Positions 27,959 to 36,385 of a stretch of DNA of 64,000 nucleotides are shown piece by piece (positions within the stretch are counted from its first letter, which is position 1; the number at the start of each line of letters is the position of its first letter). A program made the translations under genes and the position numbers. This DNA is from Vibrio litoralis DSM 17657. GTDB taxonomy: Bacteria; Pseudomonadota; Gammaproteobacteria; Enterobacterales; Vibrionaceae. The DNA lies in the NCBI RefSeq assembly GCF_000426765.1, contig NZ_KE384566.1, positions 124,001-188,000 of the forward strand, given 5' to 3'. Under the pieces are notes generated by a model. The model was not told the DNA's origin. It worked only from the letters and a program-made list of their open reading frames with translations, and made no database searches.

Positions 27959-28014
27959 CCAGGAACCAGGAACCAGGAACCAGGAACCAGGAACCAGGAA
28001 CCAGGAACCAGGAA
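27959..28014. repeat. CCAGGAA heptamer array, eight copies
   Basis: Eight perfect CCAGGAA copies in tandem, 25 bp before the start of the first ATPase gene and 71 bp after the preceding AGACCCT array. A perfect 56-bp array should be prone to slippage, changing the spacing inside the operon. Confidence 0.95.
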
Positions 28015-28039
28015 CTGATAAGCTTAAAATAGGCACCTA

Positions 28040-29068
28040 ATGACAATAAACACAGTATTAACTGTCAATAATCTTTGCACTGAATTTGAAACCGATAATG
28101 GTCAAGTTCGTGTGCTTGATGGTGTGACTTTCCATGTGCCAAAAGGAAAAACCATCGGCCTAGTCGGAGAGTCAGGTTGCGGTAAAAGCGTCACGGCAAT
28201 GTCGATAATGAGGTTACTACCAAAACCTTTTGGTCAGGTGGTGTCGGGAAGTATTGAATATGCTCATCAAGACAAGGTTGATGATTTAGCGAAACTTCCT
28301 GCGGAACAAATGTATCAAATGCGTGGCAATGCTATTTCAATGATATTTCAAGATCCTATGACGGCGCTGAATCCTGTTCATACTATTGGTAAGCAATTGA
28401 TGGAAGTCTATCAATTACATCAACCTACATTGAAGAAAAAACAGCGCTATCAATTGTCACTCGAAATGCTAGAAAAAGTTGGCATCCCTTCCCCCAAACA
28501 GCGGATGTTGGAGTTTCCCCACCAATTATCTGGCGGGATGCGTCAGCGTGTGATGATTGCGATTGCCTTAGCGTGTAAACCAGATGTGTTGATTTGTGAT
28601 GAACCGACTACGGCGCTCGATGTGACAGTACAGGCGCAAATTTTAGACTTGATGAAATCACTGCAACAAGAAACTGGTATGTCGATTATCTTCATCACCC
28701 ATGACTTGGGAGTCGTTGCCGAAATTTGCGACCAAGTGGTAGTGATGTATGCCGGGAAAGTCGTCGAGCAAGCTGATGTGTTTGAATTGTTCGATTATCC
28801 AAGTCATCCATATACTAAAGGGCTACTGGCTTCTATGCCGAATAGTCTGTCGATTCCAAAAGCCATTTTGCCGACCATTGAAGGCTCGGTGCCCAATCTT
28901 AATAATATGCCCGAGGGATGTCGTTTTGCTTCACGTTGTCCTTATCAACAAGAGAAATGCTTGCAGCAAGATCCTGTTTTAGAAATGAAAAATGCTGAAC
29001 ACCAAATTAGCTGCCACTTCTGGTCTGATTTACGCATCAAAGATAAGCGTCAGGAGTCAGTAGTATGA
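28040..29068 (+). CDS. Peptide ABC importer ATPase, DppD/OppD type
   Basis: A 342-residue ATPase with Walker A GESGCGKS (about 40-47), signature [16 protein letters not shown], Walker [19 protein letters not shown] and the switch His FITHDLGV. The C-terminal oligopeptide-ABC extension has cysteines in [14 protein letters not shown] and ISCHF, which may bind an iron-sulfur cluster as in DppD. In E. coli the two ATPase halves are fused in YejF; here they are separate genes. It overlaps the next gene by 4 bases (ATGA). Confidence 0.9.
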   Translation: MTINTVLTVNNLCTEFETDNGQVRVLDGVTFHVPKGKTIGLVGESGCGKSVTAMSIMRLLPKPFGQVVSGSIEYAHQDKVDDLAKLPAEQMYQMRGNAISMIFQDPMTALNPVHTIGKQLMEVYQLHQPTLKKKQRYQLSLEMLEKVGIPSPKQRMLEFPHQLSGGMRQRVMIAIALACKPDVLICDEPTTALDVTVQAQILDLMKSLQQETGMSIIFITHDLGVVAEICDQVVVMYAGKVVEQADVFELFDYPSHPYTKGLLASMPNSLSIPKAILPTIEGSVPNLNNMPEGCRFASRCPYQQEKCLQQDPVLEMKNAEHQISCHFWSDLRIKDKRQESVV

Positions 29069-30066
29069 GTGAGTTAGTTAGGATTAAAAATCTTAAGCAG
29101 TACTTTCATTCAGCAAAAGGCTTACTGAAAAAAGGCTATACCGTTCATGCGGTTGACGATGTTTCTTTAGTGGTCAATAAAGGTGAAACCTTAGGCATCG
29201 TTGGCGAATCTGGTTGTGGAAAAAGTACCCTAGGTCGTAGTTTATTGCGATTATATGAACCGACTAGTGGGCAAATCTTGTTTGAAGGGCAAGATATTTG
29301 TCAACTTGATAACAAGGCGATGCGTTCTTTACGCCAAGAAATGCAGATGGTGTTTCAAGATCCTACTGAATCATTAAACTCTCGCCATACTGTAGGGATG
29401 ATTTTGCAAGAGCCATTTGTGATCCATAAGTTGGGTAGTGAAGCGGAAAGAAAACAATGGGTATCAGAGTTGCTGGTAAAAGTAGGCTTAACGCCAGATG
29501 CAGCTGAACGTTACCCGCATGAGTTTTCTGGAGGGCAGAAGCAGCGAATTGGTATTGCACGCGCGATTGCATTAAAGCCGAAGTTAGTGGTGTGTGATGA
29601 GTCGGTATCTGCATTAGATGTTTCGGTTCAAGCGCAAATACTAAACCTGCTGCTTGAGTTGCAAAAAGAAATGGATTTGACGTTAATTTTTATCGCTCAC
29701 GATTTATCGGTAATTCGTCATATTTCCGATAAAATTGCTGTGATGTACCTCGGTCAAATTGTCGAATATGGCGAGGCGCAGCAGGTTTATCAGCACCCGA
29801 AACATCCGTATACCCAATCTTTATTATCGGCAATTCCCATAACTCACCCTAAATACAGAAATGCCAAACTTAGGCTGGAAGAGCAAGGCATTGGTGAGCG
29901 AATTTTATTAAAAGGGGACATTCCATCACCAATTGACAGGCCTAAAGGTTGCCGCTTTGCTTCACGTTGCCCTAAAGTCATGCCAAAATGTCAACAACAA
30001 CCTGTTTTGATGGAAGATAAAAATTCACATCATTCTGTTTCGTGTTTTTTATATATACCCAAGTAA
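29065..30066 (+). CDS. Peptide ABC importer ATPase, DppF/OppF type
   Basis: A 333-residue ATPase, partner of the preceding one. Walker A is GESGCGKS (about 45-52), the signature [16 protein letters not shown], Walker [19 protein letters not shown], and the switch His FIAHDLSV. The C-terminal region has [14 protein letters not shown] and SVSCFLY. The last codons (I-P-K-stop) are read from the terminus of a 267-bp repeat inserted at 30054, so the natural C-terminus was probably changed. Last gene of the importer unit; no clear terminator is seen other than the repeat itself. Confidence 0.9.
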   Translation: MSELVRIKNLKQYFHSAKGLLKKGYTVHAVDDVSLVVNKGETLGIVGESGCGKSTLGRSLLRLYEPTSGQILFEGQDICQLDNKAMRSLRQEMQMVFQDPTESLNSRHTVGMILQEPFVIHKLGSEAERKQWVSELLVKVGLTPDAAERYPHEFSGGQKQRIGIARAIALKPKLVVCDESVSALDVSVQAQILNLLLELQKEMDLTLIFIAHDLSVIRHISDKIAVMYLGQIVEYGEAQQVYQHPKHPYTQSLLSAIPITHPKYRNAKLRLEEQGIGERILLKGDIPSPIDRPKGCRFASRCPKVMPKCQQQPVLMEDKNSHHSVSCFLYIPK

Positions 30067-30320
30067 CTTCAAGATGCGAGTTTCAGCAAGAATAAAACAA
30101 GCTTTAGGCAAGACAAATTGAATATGATCATAGTTATTCTATCTCTGTTCAATTTAACGTAGCATAAAGCTTGTTTTAACTTGCCCTTCGGGAGCTTCAT
30201 TCAAACCTTTATGCCGCGTCAGATTGGTTTGAAAGGTGCCTACATTCCTTCGCCAATCTTCCTTGCCTAAAAGTTTGGATGATAGCTCTGAATTCTGTAT
30301 CTTGAAGTCACTTGGGTATA
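30054..30320. mobile_element. 267-bp terminal-inverted-repeat element, copy 1
   Basis: Begins TATACCCAAGTAACTTCAAG and ends CTTGAAGTCACTTGGGTATA, an inverted repeat of about 24 bp. Internal stems include AAACAAGCTTTA/TAAAGCTTGTTT and a TTGGCGAAGG region. It has no reading frame of note, so it is MITE-like and would need a transposase in trans. It is the same length as the copy at 33581 and differs at about 16 positions by eye. It overlaps the 3' end of the upstream ATPase gene. Confidence 0.8.
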
Positions 30321-30340
30321 ATTAATTTAGATGGTGATTT

Positions 30341-30739
30341 ATGACATGCAGTAAGTCGTTTTTATTGACAGCGTTTTCCATTGCATTGCTAGCAGGCTGT
30401 ACCACGGTGGAAGAGCCGTCAACGTCAGAAAATATTGCGACAACGACTTTAGTTGATGGTGTTAAGGTGACGAGTGTTGCTTATACATGTCGAATTGAAC
30501 AGTCGGAAAGTGAGTCGCAAGGTAAGTTTGAAAAGCCTTTCTTGATTGAATATACCGGTCAGGAACAAGCGATGCTGGTTGAGCGTTCCGGGTCTTATCC
30601 ACTTATTCGAGTGGAGTCAGCATCAGGCAGCAAATATGCCTCGGTTGATGGCATGCAAACATTTTGGGAAAAAGGGGATAGAGCCACCATTACTTTAAAT
30701 CATGAAACCTTCACCGATTGCTTTCAAGTTAAAGAATAA
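30341..30739 (+). CDS. MliC-like lysozyme-inhibitor lipoprotein
   Basis: A 132-residue lipoprotein: the leader ends in the lipobox LAGC, with Cys20 as the lipidation site. The mature part resembles the MliC/PliC fold that blocks C-type lysozyme: an AYTCRIE strand, QAMLVERSGSYPLIRVESASGSKYASVDGMQTFWEKGDRATI, and a final TDC, with two cysteines able to form the usual disulfide. The Ser in SASGSKYA corresponds to the family's inhibitory loop. It starts 20 bp after a repeat element and ends with a bidirectional terminator. Confidence 0.8.
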   Translation: MTCSKSFLLTAFSIALLAGCTTVEEPSTSENIATTTLVDGVKVTSVAYTCRIEQSESESQGKFEKPFLIEYTGQEQAMLVERSGSYPLIRVESASGSKYASVDGMQTFWEKGDRATITLNHETFTDCFQVKE

Positions 30740-30760
30740 AAGCGCTTAAAACTACAATAC

Positions 30761-30786
30761 AAAAAAGGGCCGTTGAGCCCTTTTTG
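30761..30786. terminator. Bidirectional terminator
   Basis: AAAAAGGGC pairs with GCCCTTTTT around CGTTGA. It lies between the convergent MliC-like gene and the YitT gene. Confidence 0.9.
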
Positions 30787-30823
30787 TCATTATGGCTTAG
30801 GTACATTTATTACTGGTATTTAG

Positions 30824-31429
30824 CTACTGCTGGTATCTAACAGTATAGCGAGTTGGCTTATGGTTCATTGCTAATGTGATGTTTAATACAATCGCGCCAA
30901 GTACTGAAAGGGAAATCGTCCAAGTAGACACAAAAAGCAGTGATGCAAGAACAATACTGCAATCGAGCAGCATTTGAGTTTTACCAACAGAAATTCCTGT
31001 CTTATCTTGGATTAATAAACACATCACATTAAAGCCGCCTAAACTTGAACGGTGACGAAATAAAATCAACATACCAATACCAATTAATAACCCACCGGCT
31101 ATTGCGCTAAAAATCTCATTGATCTTGCTTAGAACGATAACGTTGTGTAGTTGATCAGCAAAAACCGCGACTAACGCACCACAGATCAGGCTATTAACCG
31201 CAAAGGTTTTACCAAATCGTAGCCAAGCTAAAGCATAAAATGGTAGGTTAATAAAAAAATATAAAGTTCCAAAAGATAAAGTGGAAAGCTGGCTGAATAA
31301 TAGTGCTAATCCCGCGGTGCCGCCAGTGATGAGTTGTGCTGATGATAGGAAAAATACCCCTAATGCCACTAAAAAACTGCCGACTAACAATGCTATCCCA
31401 TCTTCTCGTTTTGTGTGTTTTTCCATCAT
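30824..31429 (-). CDS. YitT family membrane protein
   Basis: About 201 residues with five hydrophobic helices (LLVGSFLVALGVFFLSS, ITGGTAGLALLFSQ, TLYFFINLPFYALAW, AGGLLIGIGMLILF, SVLGAIVLNITLAM). The order and the ITGGTAGLALL and RHRSSLGGFNVMCLLIQDKTGISVGKTQ segments fit the YitT (DUF161) family; the C-terminal DUF2179 domain of Bacillus members is absent. The function is unknown, probably a transporter. The ATG at 31429 (or 31426) follows AGGGAAA; an upstream start adds residues with no support. Divergent from glyA. Confidence 0.85.
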   Translation of the reverse strand: MMEKHTKREDGIALLVGSFLVALGVFFLSSAQLITGGTAGLALLFSQLSTLSFGTLYFFINLPFYALAWLRFGKTFAVNSLICGALVAVFADQLHNVIVLSKINEIFSAIAGGLLIGIGMLILFRHRSSLGGFNVMCLLIQDKTGISVGKTQMLLDCSIVLASLLFVSTWTISLSVLGAIVLNITLAMNHKPTRYTVRYQQ

Positions 31430-31529
31430 TGAAATGATTTCCCTGTCTATAACCAGCAAAATTCTAATCAATGAATTGTGATTATGGTACTTTTGTTAGA
31501 AAATCATGGTTAACAAGTTGTATTTTAAT

Positions 31530-31547
31530 GTTTACGTAAATGTAAAC
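31530..31547. promoter_or_regulatory. Operator-like palindrome (LiuR-type motif)
   Basis: GTTTACGTAAATGTAAAC is palindromic at all but the central positions and close to the TTTACGTTAACGTAAA motif recalled for the MerR-family regulator LiuR. It could act on yitT or glyA. The regulator assignment is a guess; the symmetry is what is seen. Confidence 0.4.
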
Positions 31548-31705
31548 TTATTATGTAGTCTGTACACTATGTAATAAAAGTGGTGGTAATCTGTTCACTA
31601 TGACTTTCCTTCAACCTAATCGTTAAGTTTTTGCATGCAGAAAGTTGAGATTGCTACTTTCTGATATGGATCAAATTAGGTAGAATAGCACCCATCAAAA
31701 CAGTG

Positions 31706-31721
31706 ACGAAAACGTTTGCTT
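31706..31721. promoter_or_regulatory. PurR box upstream of glyA
   Basis: ACGAAAACGTTTGCTT matches the PurR consensus at 14 of 16 positions. It lies about 20 bp downstream of a TAGAAT -10 candidate, a position suited to repression. glyA is a PurR target in E. coli. Confidence 0.85.
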
Positions 31722-31814
31722 TGCGTCGTTGGCTGTATTTTTACGAAACTTACCGTTTTTATGGACCTTTCGGGTTTTTTAGGACTTTCAGATAATCTGA
31801 ACCAGGAGATACAA

Positions 31815-33065
31815 ATGCTTAAGCGTGATATGAACATTGCGGATTACGATGCGGATCTTTTTACCGCAATTCAGGAAGAAACTCTTCGTCAAGAAGAGCA
31901 CATTGAGCTTATCGCTTCAGAAAACTACACCAGCCCACGTGTAATGGAAGCTCAAGGTTCTCAGCTAACCAATAAGTACGCAGAAGGTTATCCTGGCAAG
32001 CGTTACTACGGTGGTTGTGAGTACGTTGATAAAGTAGAAACTCTTGCTATTGAACGTGCTTGTGAATTATTCGGCGCAGAATACGCAAACGTACAGCCTC
32101 ACTCTGGTTCTCAAGCGAATAACGCCGTTTACATGGCACTACTAAATGCTGGTGATACAGTATTGGGTATGAGCCTAGCACACGGTGGTCACTTAACTCA
32201 CGGTTCTCCAGTAAACTTCTCTGGCAAGCTTTACAACATCATTCCTTACGGCATTGATGAAGCGGGTCAAATCAACTACGAAGAAATGGAAGCATTAGCG
32301 GTTGAGCACAAGCCTAAGATGATCATCGGTGGTTTCTCAGCTTACTCTCAAGTATGTGATTGGGCGCGTATGCGTGAAATTGCAGACAAAGTAGGTGCTT
32401 ACTTCTTCGTTGATATGGCGCACGTTGCAGGTCTAATCGCTGCTGGTGTTTACCCGAACCCAGTACCTCATGCACACGTAGTGACAACAACTACTCATAA
32501 AACGCTTGCTGGCCCACGCGGTGGTTTGATTCTTTCTAATGAAGGTGAAGATCTTTATAAGAAACTAAACTCAGCGGTATTCCCTGGCGGTCAAGGTGGC
32601 CCTTTAATGCACGTAATCGCAGCAAAAGCGGTTGCTTTCAAAGAAGCACTAGAGCCAGAGTTTAAAGAATACCAAGCTCGCGTTGTTGCTAATGCTAAAG
32701 CGATGGTTGCTGAATTTATCGCTCGCGGTTACAACATCGTTTCTGGTTCAACTGAAAACCATTTATTCCTTGTTGATCTAATAGACAAAGATATTACTGG
32801 TAAAGAAGCCGATGCCGCTCTAGGTTCAGCTAACATCACAGTAAACAAAAACTCAGTACCAAACGATCCACGTAGCCCATTTGTGACTTCTGGTATCCGT
32901 GTTGGTTCTCCATCAATCACTCGTCGTGGCTTTACTGAAGAAGACGCGAAGAACCTAGCTGGCTGGATGTGTGACATTCTAGACAACATGGGTGATGAGT
33001 CTGTGATTGAAGCAACTAAAGCAAAAGTTCTAGAAATTTGTAAGCGCAAACCGGTTTACGCATAA
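31815..33065 (+). CDS. glyA: Serine hydroxymethyltransferase
   Basis: GlyA is a PLP enzyme interconverting serine and glycine with transfer of a one-carbon unit to tetrahydrofolate; it feeds purine and methionine synthesis. The 416 residues match E. coli GlyA (417) closely: [48 protein letters not shown], the PLP lysine in [16 protein letters not shown], and the ending [21 protein letters not shown]. The ATG at 31815 behind AGGAG gives the conserved [16 protein letters not shown]; an open frame extending upstream to 31716 is leader sequence. A PurR box lies in the promoter. Confidence 0.98.
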   Translation: MLKRDMNIADYDADLFTAIQEETLRQEEHIELIASENYTSPRVMEAQGSQLTNKYAEGYPGKRYYGGCEYVDKVETLAIERACELFGAEYANVQPHSGSQANNAVYMALLNAGDTVLGMSLAHGGHLTHGSPVNFSGKLYNIIPYGIDEAGQINYEEMEALAVEHKPKMIIGGFSAYSQVCDWARMREIADKVGAYFFVDMAHVAGLIAAGVYPNPVPHAHVVTTTTHKTLAGPRGGLILSNEGEDLYKKLNSAVFPGGQGGPLMHVIAAKAVAFKEALEPEFKEYQARVVANAKAMVAEFIARGYNIVSGSTENHLFLVDLIDKDITGKEADAALGSANITVNKNSVPNDPRSPFVTSGIRVGSPSITRRGFTEEDAKNLAGWMCDILDNMGDESVIEATKAKVLEICKRKPVYA

Positions 33066-33081
33066 TATTTCTTCATAAAAA

Positions 33082-33119
33082 ATAAAGCCCCAGTTTGAAC
33101 TTCAAACTGGGGCTTTATT
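33082..33119. terminator. Terminator of glyA
   Basis: ATAAAGCCCCAGTTTGAA and TTCAAACTGGGGCTTTAT form a perfect 18-bp stem with almost no loop. The short T runs on both sides make it usable by both converging genes. Confidence 0.85.
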
Positions 33120-33151
33120 ATGTCTTTGAAGCTTGAAGCTTCAAGCTCGAA

Positions 33152-33481
33152 TTAGTCGTCTTTGTTAATGCTGATCATCGAGCCAGACTTACATTTGAAC
33201 ATGTAGTAACGAGAGCTTTCGTTAAACTGACCAAGACCACCGCCTGAGCAGTAAGAGGCGTTTAAGTCTTGCATGGTATCTAATGTCTTTGCGTTATCCA
33301 TAGCAAATTTAGAACCATCGGCACAAACGATACGAACTTTGCCATCATCGCTGGTGGAGAATACTTTCACTTCTGTATTACAAAGTTGGAAAGATGCATC
33401 TAGGTAGTTGTCTTCTTGAGTGGGAGATGAACAACCTGATAAGGCTAATACTAGCAACCCTGCTAATCCTACATATTTCAT
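33152..33481 (-). CDS. Small cysteine-rich lipoprotein of unknown function
   Basis: A 109-residue lipoprotein: MKYVGLAGLLVLALSGC gives a clear lipobox, with lipidation at the Cys of LSGC. The mature part has several further cysteines (QLCNTE, RIVCADGSKF, ASYCSGGG, MFKCKSG), probably paired as disulfides in the periplasm. I do not recognise the family; it may be restricted to vibrios. The ATG at 33481 follows AGGAAG; the longer frame to 33553 has no support. It converges on glyA, with a repeat element upstream. Confidence 0.75.
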   Translation of the reverse strand: MKYVGLAGLLVLALSGCSSPTQEDNYLDASFQLCNTEVKVFSTSDDGKVRIVCADGSKFAMDNAKTLDTMQDLNASYCSGGGLGQFNESSRYYMFKCKSGSMISINKDD

Positions 33482-33580
33482 ATTGCTACTTCCTATATTT
33501 ATCCGTTGAGATAATAACCGGACCAAAATGTGAATGATTGCGAGCGTATACAATAGGAGCTAGGCAATCACTGAAACTGT

Positions 33581-33847
33581 TATACCCAAGTAACCTCAAG
33601 ATGCAAGTTTCAGCAAGAATAAAACAAGCTTTAGGCAAGGCAAATTGAGTATGATCATAGTTATTCTATCTCTGTTCAATTTAACGCTGCATAAAGCTTG
33701 TTTTAACTTGCCCTTCGGGAGCTTCATCCAAACCTTTATACAGCGTCAGATTGGTTTGAAAGGTGCTTACATTCCTTCGCCAATCTTCCTTGCCTAAAGG
33801 TCTGGATGATAGCTCTGAATTCTGCATCTTGAGGTCACTTGGGTATA
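33581..33847. mobile_element. 267-bp terminal-inverted-repeat element, copy 2
   Basis: Same length and layout as the element at 30054, with TATACCCAAGTAAC and GTCACTTGGGTATA ends. It differs from copy 1 at scattered positions, some of which compensate within stems. It lies between the lipoprotein gene and nrdR, with no reading frame. Short remnants of the same ends occur at 7912, 12076 and 54721. Confidence 0.8.
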
Positions 33848-33996
33848 CGTAAGTGTAACCTTATCGCAAACTTTGCTCAACTTAGGGATAAAATTTATTC
33901 GATAATGACGATCAAGCCTAGGTGTGCAGTCGCTAAGCCTAGTTATTTCGGATAAACTAAAGCGATAAAATACGACTCTGACTCGAGGGAGAGAGG

Positions 33997-34446
33997 ATGC
34001 ACTGCCCATTTTGTTCTGAAAATGACACTAAAGTAATTGATTCGCGCTTAGTTGCCGATGGTCATCAAGTACGTCGTCGTCGCCAATGCCTTGCTTGTAG
34101 TGAACGTTTTACTACTTTTGAAAGCGCAGAATTAGTGATGCCTAAAGTGATAAAAACCAATGGTAATCGCGAACCTTTTGATGAAGATAAAATGATTGGT
34201 GGTATTCAACGCTCGCTGGAAAAACGTCCTGTCAGTGCCGATGCAATTGAATTGTCGATCAGTACCATTAAATCGAAATTGCGCGCCACCGGTGAACGTG
34301 AAGTGCCGAGTGAAATGATTGGCAATCTAGTGATGGAACAACTCAAAACTCTCGATAAAGTTGCTTATATTCGTTTTGCTTCGGTTTACCGTAGCTTTGA
34401 AGATATCCGCGAATTTGGCGAAGAAATCGCACGCTTAGAAGATTAA
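33997..34446 (+). CDS. nrdR: Transcriptional repressor NrdR
   Basis: A 149-residue zinc-ribbon/ATP-cone repressor of ribonucleotide reductase genes. Zinc ligands are in MHCPFC and CLACSERF (C3, C6, C31, C34), followed by the ATP-cone ([30 protein letters not shown]), which senses ATP or dATP. It ends [19 protein letters not shown]. Start ATG behind GGGAGAGAGG. First gene of the riboflavin cluster, as in many gammaproteobacteria; it probably shares a promoter with ribD. Confidence 0.97.
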   Translation: MHCPFCSENDTKVIDSRLVADGHQVRRRRQCLACSERFTTFESAELVMPKVIKTNGNREPFDEDKMIGGIQRSLEKRPVSADAIELSISTIKSKLRATGEREVPSEMIGNLVMEQLKTLDKVAYIRFASVYRSFEDIREFGEEIARLED

Positions 34447-34477
34447 TCGTTTTGCCTTCAGATATTGGAATAAAGTC

Positions 34478-35629
34478 ATGACTCAAGCCGTGTTTTCTGC
34501 TTTTGATTATCAAATGATGACTCAAGCGATCGCTTTGGCAAAGCAAGGGATTTATACCACTGCGCCAAACCCTAACGTTGGTTGCGTGATCACCAAAGAT
34601 CAGACGGTGATTGGGCAGGGAGCGCACCTTAAAGCAGGGCAACCCCATGCGGAAGTTCATGCCTTGCGTCAAGCGGCTGATCAAGTCACAGGCGCAACCG
34701 CTTATGTCACCTTAGAGCCTTGTTCTCATTATGGTCGTACGCCACCTTGTGCGGAAGCATTAATTAAAGCGCAAGTTGCTCGGGTAGTGTGTGCGATGCA
34801 AGATCCCAACCCTCAAGTGGCAGGCCGAGGCATTCAAATGTTGCGTGAGGCTGGCATTCAAGTGGATGTCGGTTTGCTTGAGCAAGATGTCATTAATCTC
34901 AATCCCGGTTTTATTAAACGAATGAAAACAGGGATGCCATTTGTACAGCTTAAATTGGCCGCCAGCCTTGATGGTAAAACCGCACTGGCGAATGGCGATA
35001 GCCAATGGATTACTGGCCCCAAAGCACGTCAAGATGTACAAGCTTACCGAGCCAAAGCGGGCGCAATTTTGTCTACCGCCAAAACGGTGATCGATGATAA
35101 CGCATCGCTTAATGTTCGTTGGCAAGATCTCCCTGAGTCAATTCAAGCGGTTTATCAACAAAATTCACTACGCCAGCCTGTACGAGTTGTGCTCGATCGA
35201 CAAGCTAAGTTGCAAGGCATTGAATATGCTGATTTGAAATTATGGCAACAGCAAGGCGAGATTCTAACCTTGCATGATTCAGCTATTGAAGTGCCTACTT
35301 CCTTTAAACCTAGCCAGCAATCGGTAGTCGCTAAGGTGGTTGAACAGCAATTTGATCTGCCTAGTGTATTAAAGCAGCTTGCCGATGAGCATAATATTAA
35401 CCATATATGGGTCGAAGCTGGCGCGCAGTTAGCCGCGAGTTTAATTGAGCAAAATTGTGTTGATGAATTGATTGTATATCTTGCACCAAAATTGATGGGC
35501 ACCGATGGTCGTGGTTTAACTCAACTATGTGGCCTAAGCTCAATGAGCGATGTGATCGAACTTGATATTCAAGATGTGCGCATGGTGGGCAGTGATATTC
35601 GCTTAACCGCAGCCATCAAGCAAAAATAG
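34478..35629 (+). CDS. ribD: Bifunctional diaminohydroxyphosphoribosylaminopyrimidine deaminase / 5-amino-6-(5-phosphoribosylamino)uracil reductase
   Basis: RibD performs the second and third steps of riboflavin synthesis: deamination, then NADPH reduction. The 383 residues show the N-terminal deaminase zinc site HAEVHALRQA (about 50) and PCSHYGRTPPCAEALI, and the C-terminal reductase domain with LAASLDGKTALANGDSQWITG and HIWVEAGAQLAASLIEQ. Length is typical (E. coli 367). It follows nrdR by 31 bp and precedes ribE by 22 bp. Confidence 0.97.
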   Translation: MTQAVFSAFDYQMMTQAIALAKQGIYTTAPNPNVGCVITKDQTVIGQGAHLKAGQPHAEVHALRQAADQVTGATAYVTLEPCSHYGRTPPCAEALIKAQVARVVCAMQDPNPQVAGRGIQMLREAGIQVDVGLLEQDVINLNPGFIKRMKTGMPFVQLKLAASLDGKTALANGDSQWITGPKARQDVQAYRAKAGAILSTAKTVIDDNASLNVRWQDLPESIQAVYQQNSLRQPVRVVLDRQAKLQGIEYADLKLWQQQGEILTLHDSAIEVPTSFKPSQQSVVAKVVEQQFDLPSVLKQLADEHNINHIWVEAGAQLAASLIEQNCVDELIVYLAPKLMGTDGRGLTQLCGLSSMSDVIELDIQDVRMVGSDIRLTAAIKQK

Positions 35630-35651
35630 AATTTAATGAGAAAGAGACGTT

Positions 35652-36311
35652 ATGTTTACAGGAATTGTTGAAGCGGTCGGTACTATCTTAGCGATTACTC
35701 CTAAAGGTGAAGATGTCACCATTAAGGTTGATGCCGGTAAGCTTGATATGTCAGATGTACACCTAGGTGATAGCATCGCAACTAATGGTGTTTGCCTGAC
35801 AGTAGTGGAATTTGATCAACGTAGTTATAGCGCTGATTTATCATTAGAAACCTTAAAGCGCACGGGTTTTTCACAGTATCAAGTGGGCGAAGCAGTCAAC
35901 TTAGAAAAAGCCATGTTACCTTCGACCCGTTTTGGTGGACACATTGTTTCTGGCCATGTCGATGATGTGGGTGTGATTGTCGATCGCCAACCCGTTGGTC
36001 GTGCGATGGAGTATTGGATTGAAGTACCAAGCCATCTCGCTCGTTACATTGCCGAGAAAGGTTCTGTCACTATTGATGGTATTAGTTTAACCGTCAATGA
36101 TGTGCGTAAAAATGCCTTTAAAATCACAATTGTTCCGCATACCTCACAAGAAACGACCGTCAATAGCTTTGTGGTTGGACGAAAAGTCAATTTAGAAGTC
36201 GATGTGATCGCCCGTTATTTAGAACGATTAATTACCGGTAAAGCGGAAGAAGAAGAGACGCCAGCTTCTCGCGTTACTATGGACTTATTGCAAAAAAATG
36301 GCTTTGCTTAA
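35652..36311 (+). CDS. ribE: Riboflavin synthase alpha chain
   Basis: A 219-residue enzyme (ribC in E. coli naming) that converts two 6,7-dimethyl-8-ribityllumazine molecules to riboflavin. It begins with the invariant MFTGIVEAVG and has two lumazine-binding repeats: GDSIATNGVCLTV and GSVTIDGISLTVNDV. The HIVSGHVDDVG segment is present. The N-terminal region forms the active site at the trimer interface. Start ATG after AGAAAGAG. Third gene of the cluster. Confidence 0.97.
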   Translation: MFTGIVEAVGTILAITPKGEDVTIKVDAGKLDMSDVHLGDSIATNGVCLTVVEFDQRSYSADLSLETLKRTGFSQYQVGEAVNLEKAMLPSTRFGGHIVSGHVDDVGVIVDRQPVGRAMEYWIEVPSHLARYIAEKGSVTIDGISLTVNDVRKNAFKITIVPHTSQETTVNSFVVGRKVNLEVDVIARYLERLITGKAEEEETPASRVTMDLLQKNGFA

Positions 36312-36385
36312 CCTTATTTAGTTTAACTTTATTTTCGGGTTATTTGCAGCCAAGTCAGCATCAGCAGAATAGTTAGGAATTCAAT

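Larger units (their letters stand above)
31430..31814. other. Intergenic region between yitT and glyA
   Basis: 385 bp. It holds the GTTTAC...GTAAAC palindrome at 31530-31547, a TAGAAT -10 candidate at 31681-31686, the PurR box at 31706-31721, and a glyA leader with the small inverted repeat TCAGATAATCTGA just before the AGGAG ribosome site. Confidence 0.7.

Noticed and set aside
27844-28014. CRISPR-like array
   Set aside because: Units are 7 bp in direct tandem with no spacers, and there are no cas genes.
31716-31814. Longer glyA reading frame
   Set aside because: The added residues are leader sequence over the PurR box; the conserved N-terminus starts at 31815 behind AGGAG.
36312-36385. 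FMN riboswitch before ribBX
   Set aside because: The 74-base gap is too short and lacks the conserved RFN element sequences.
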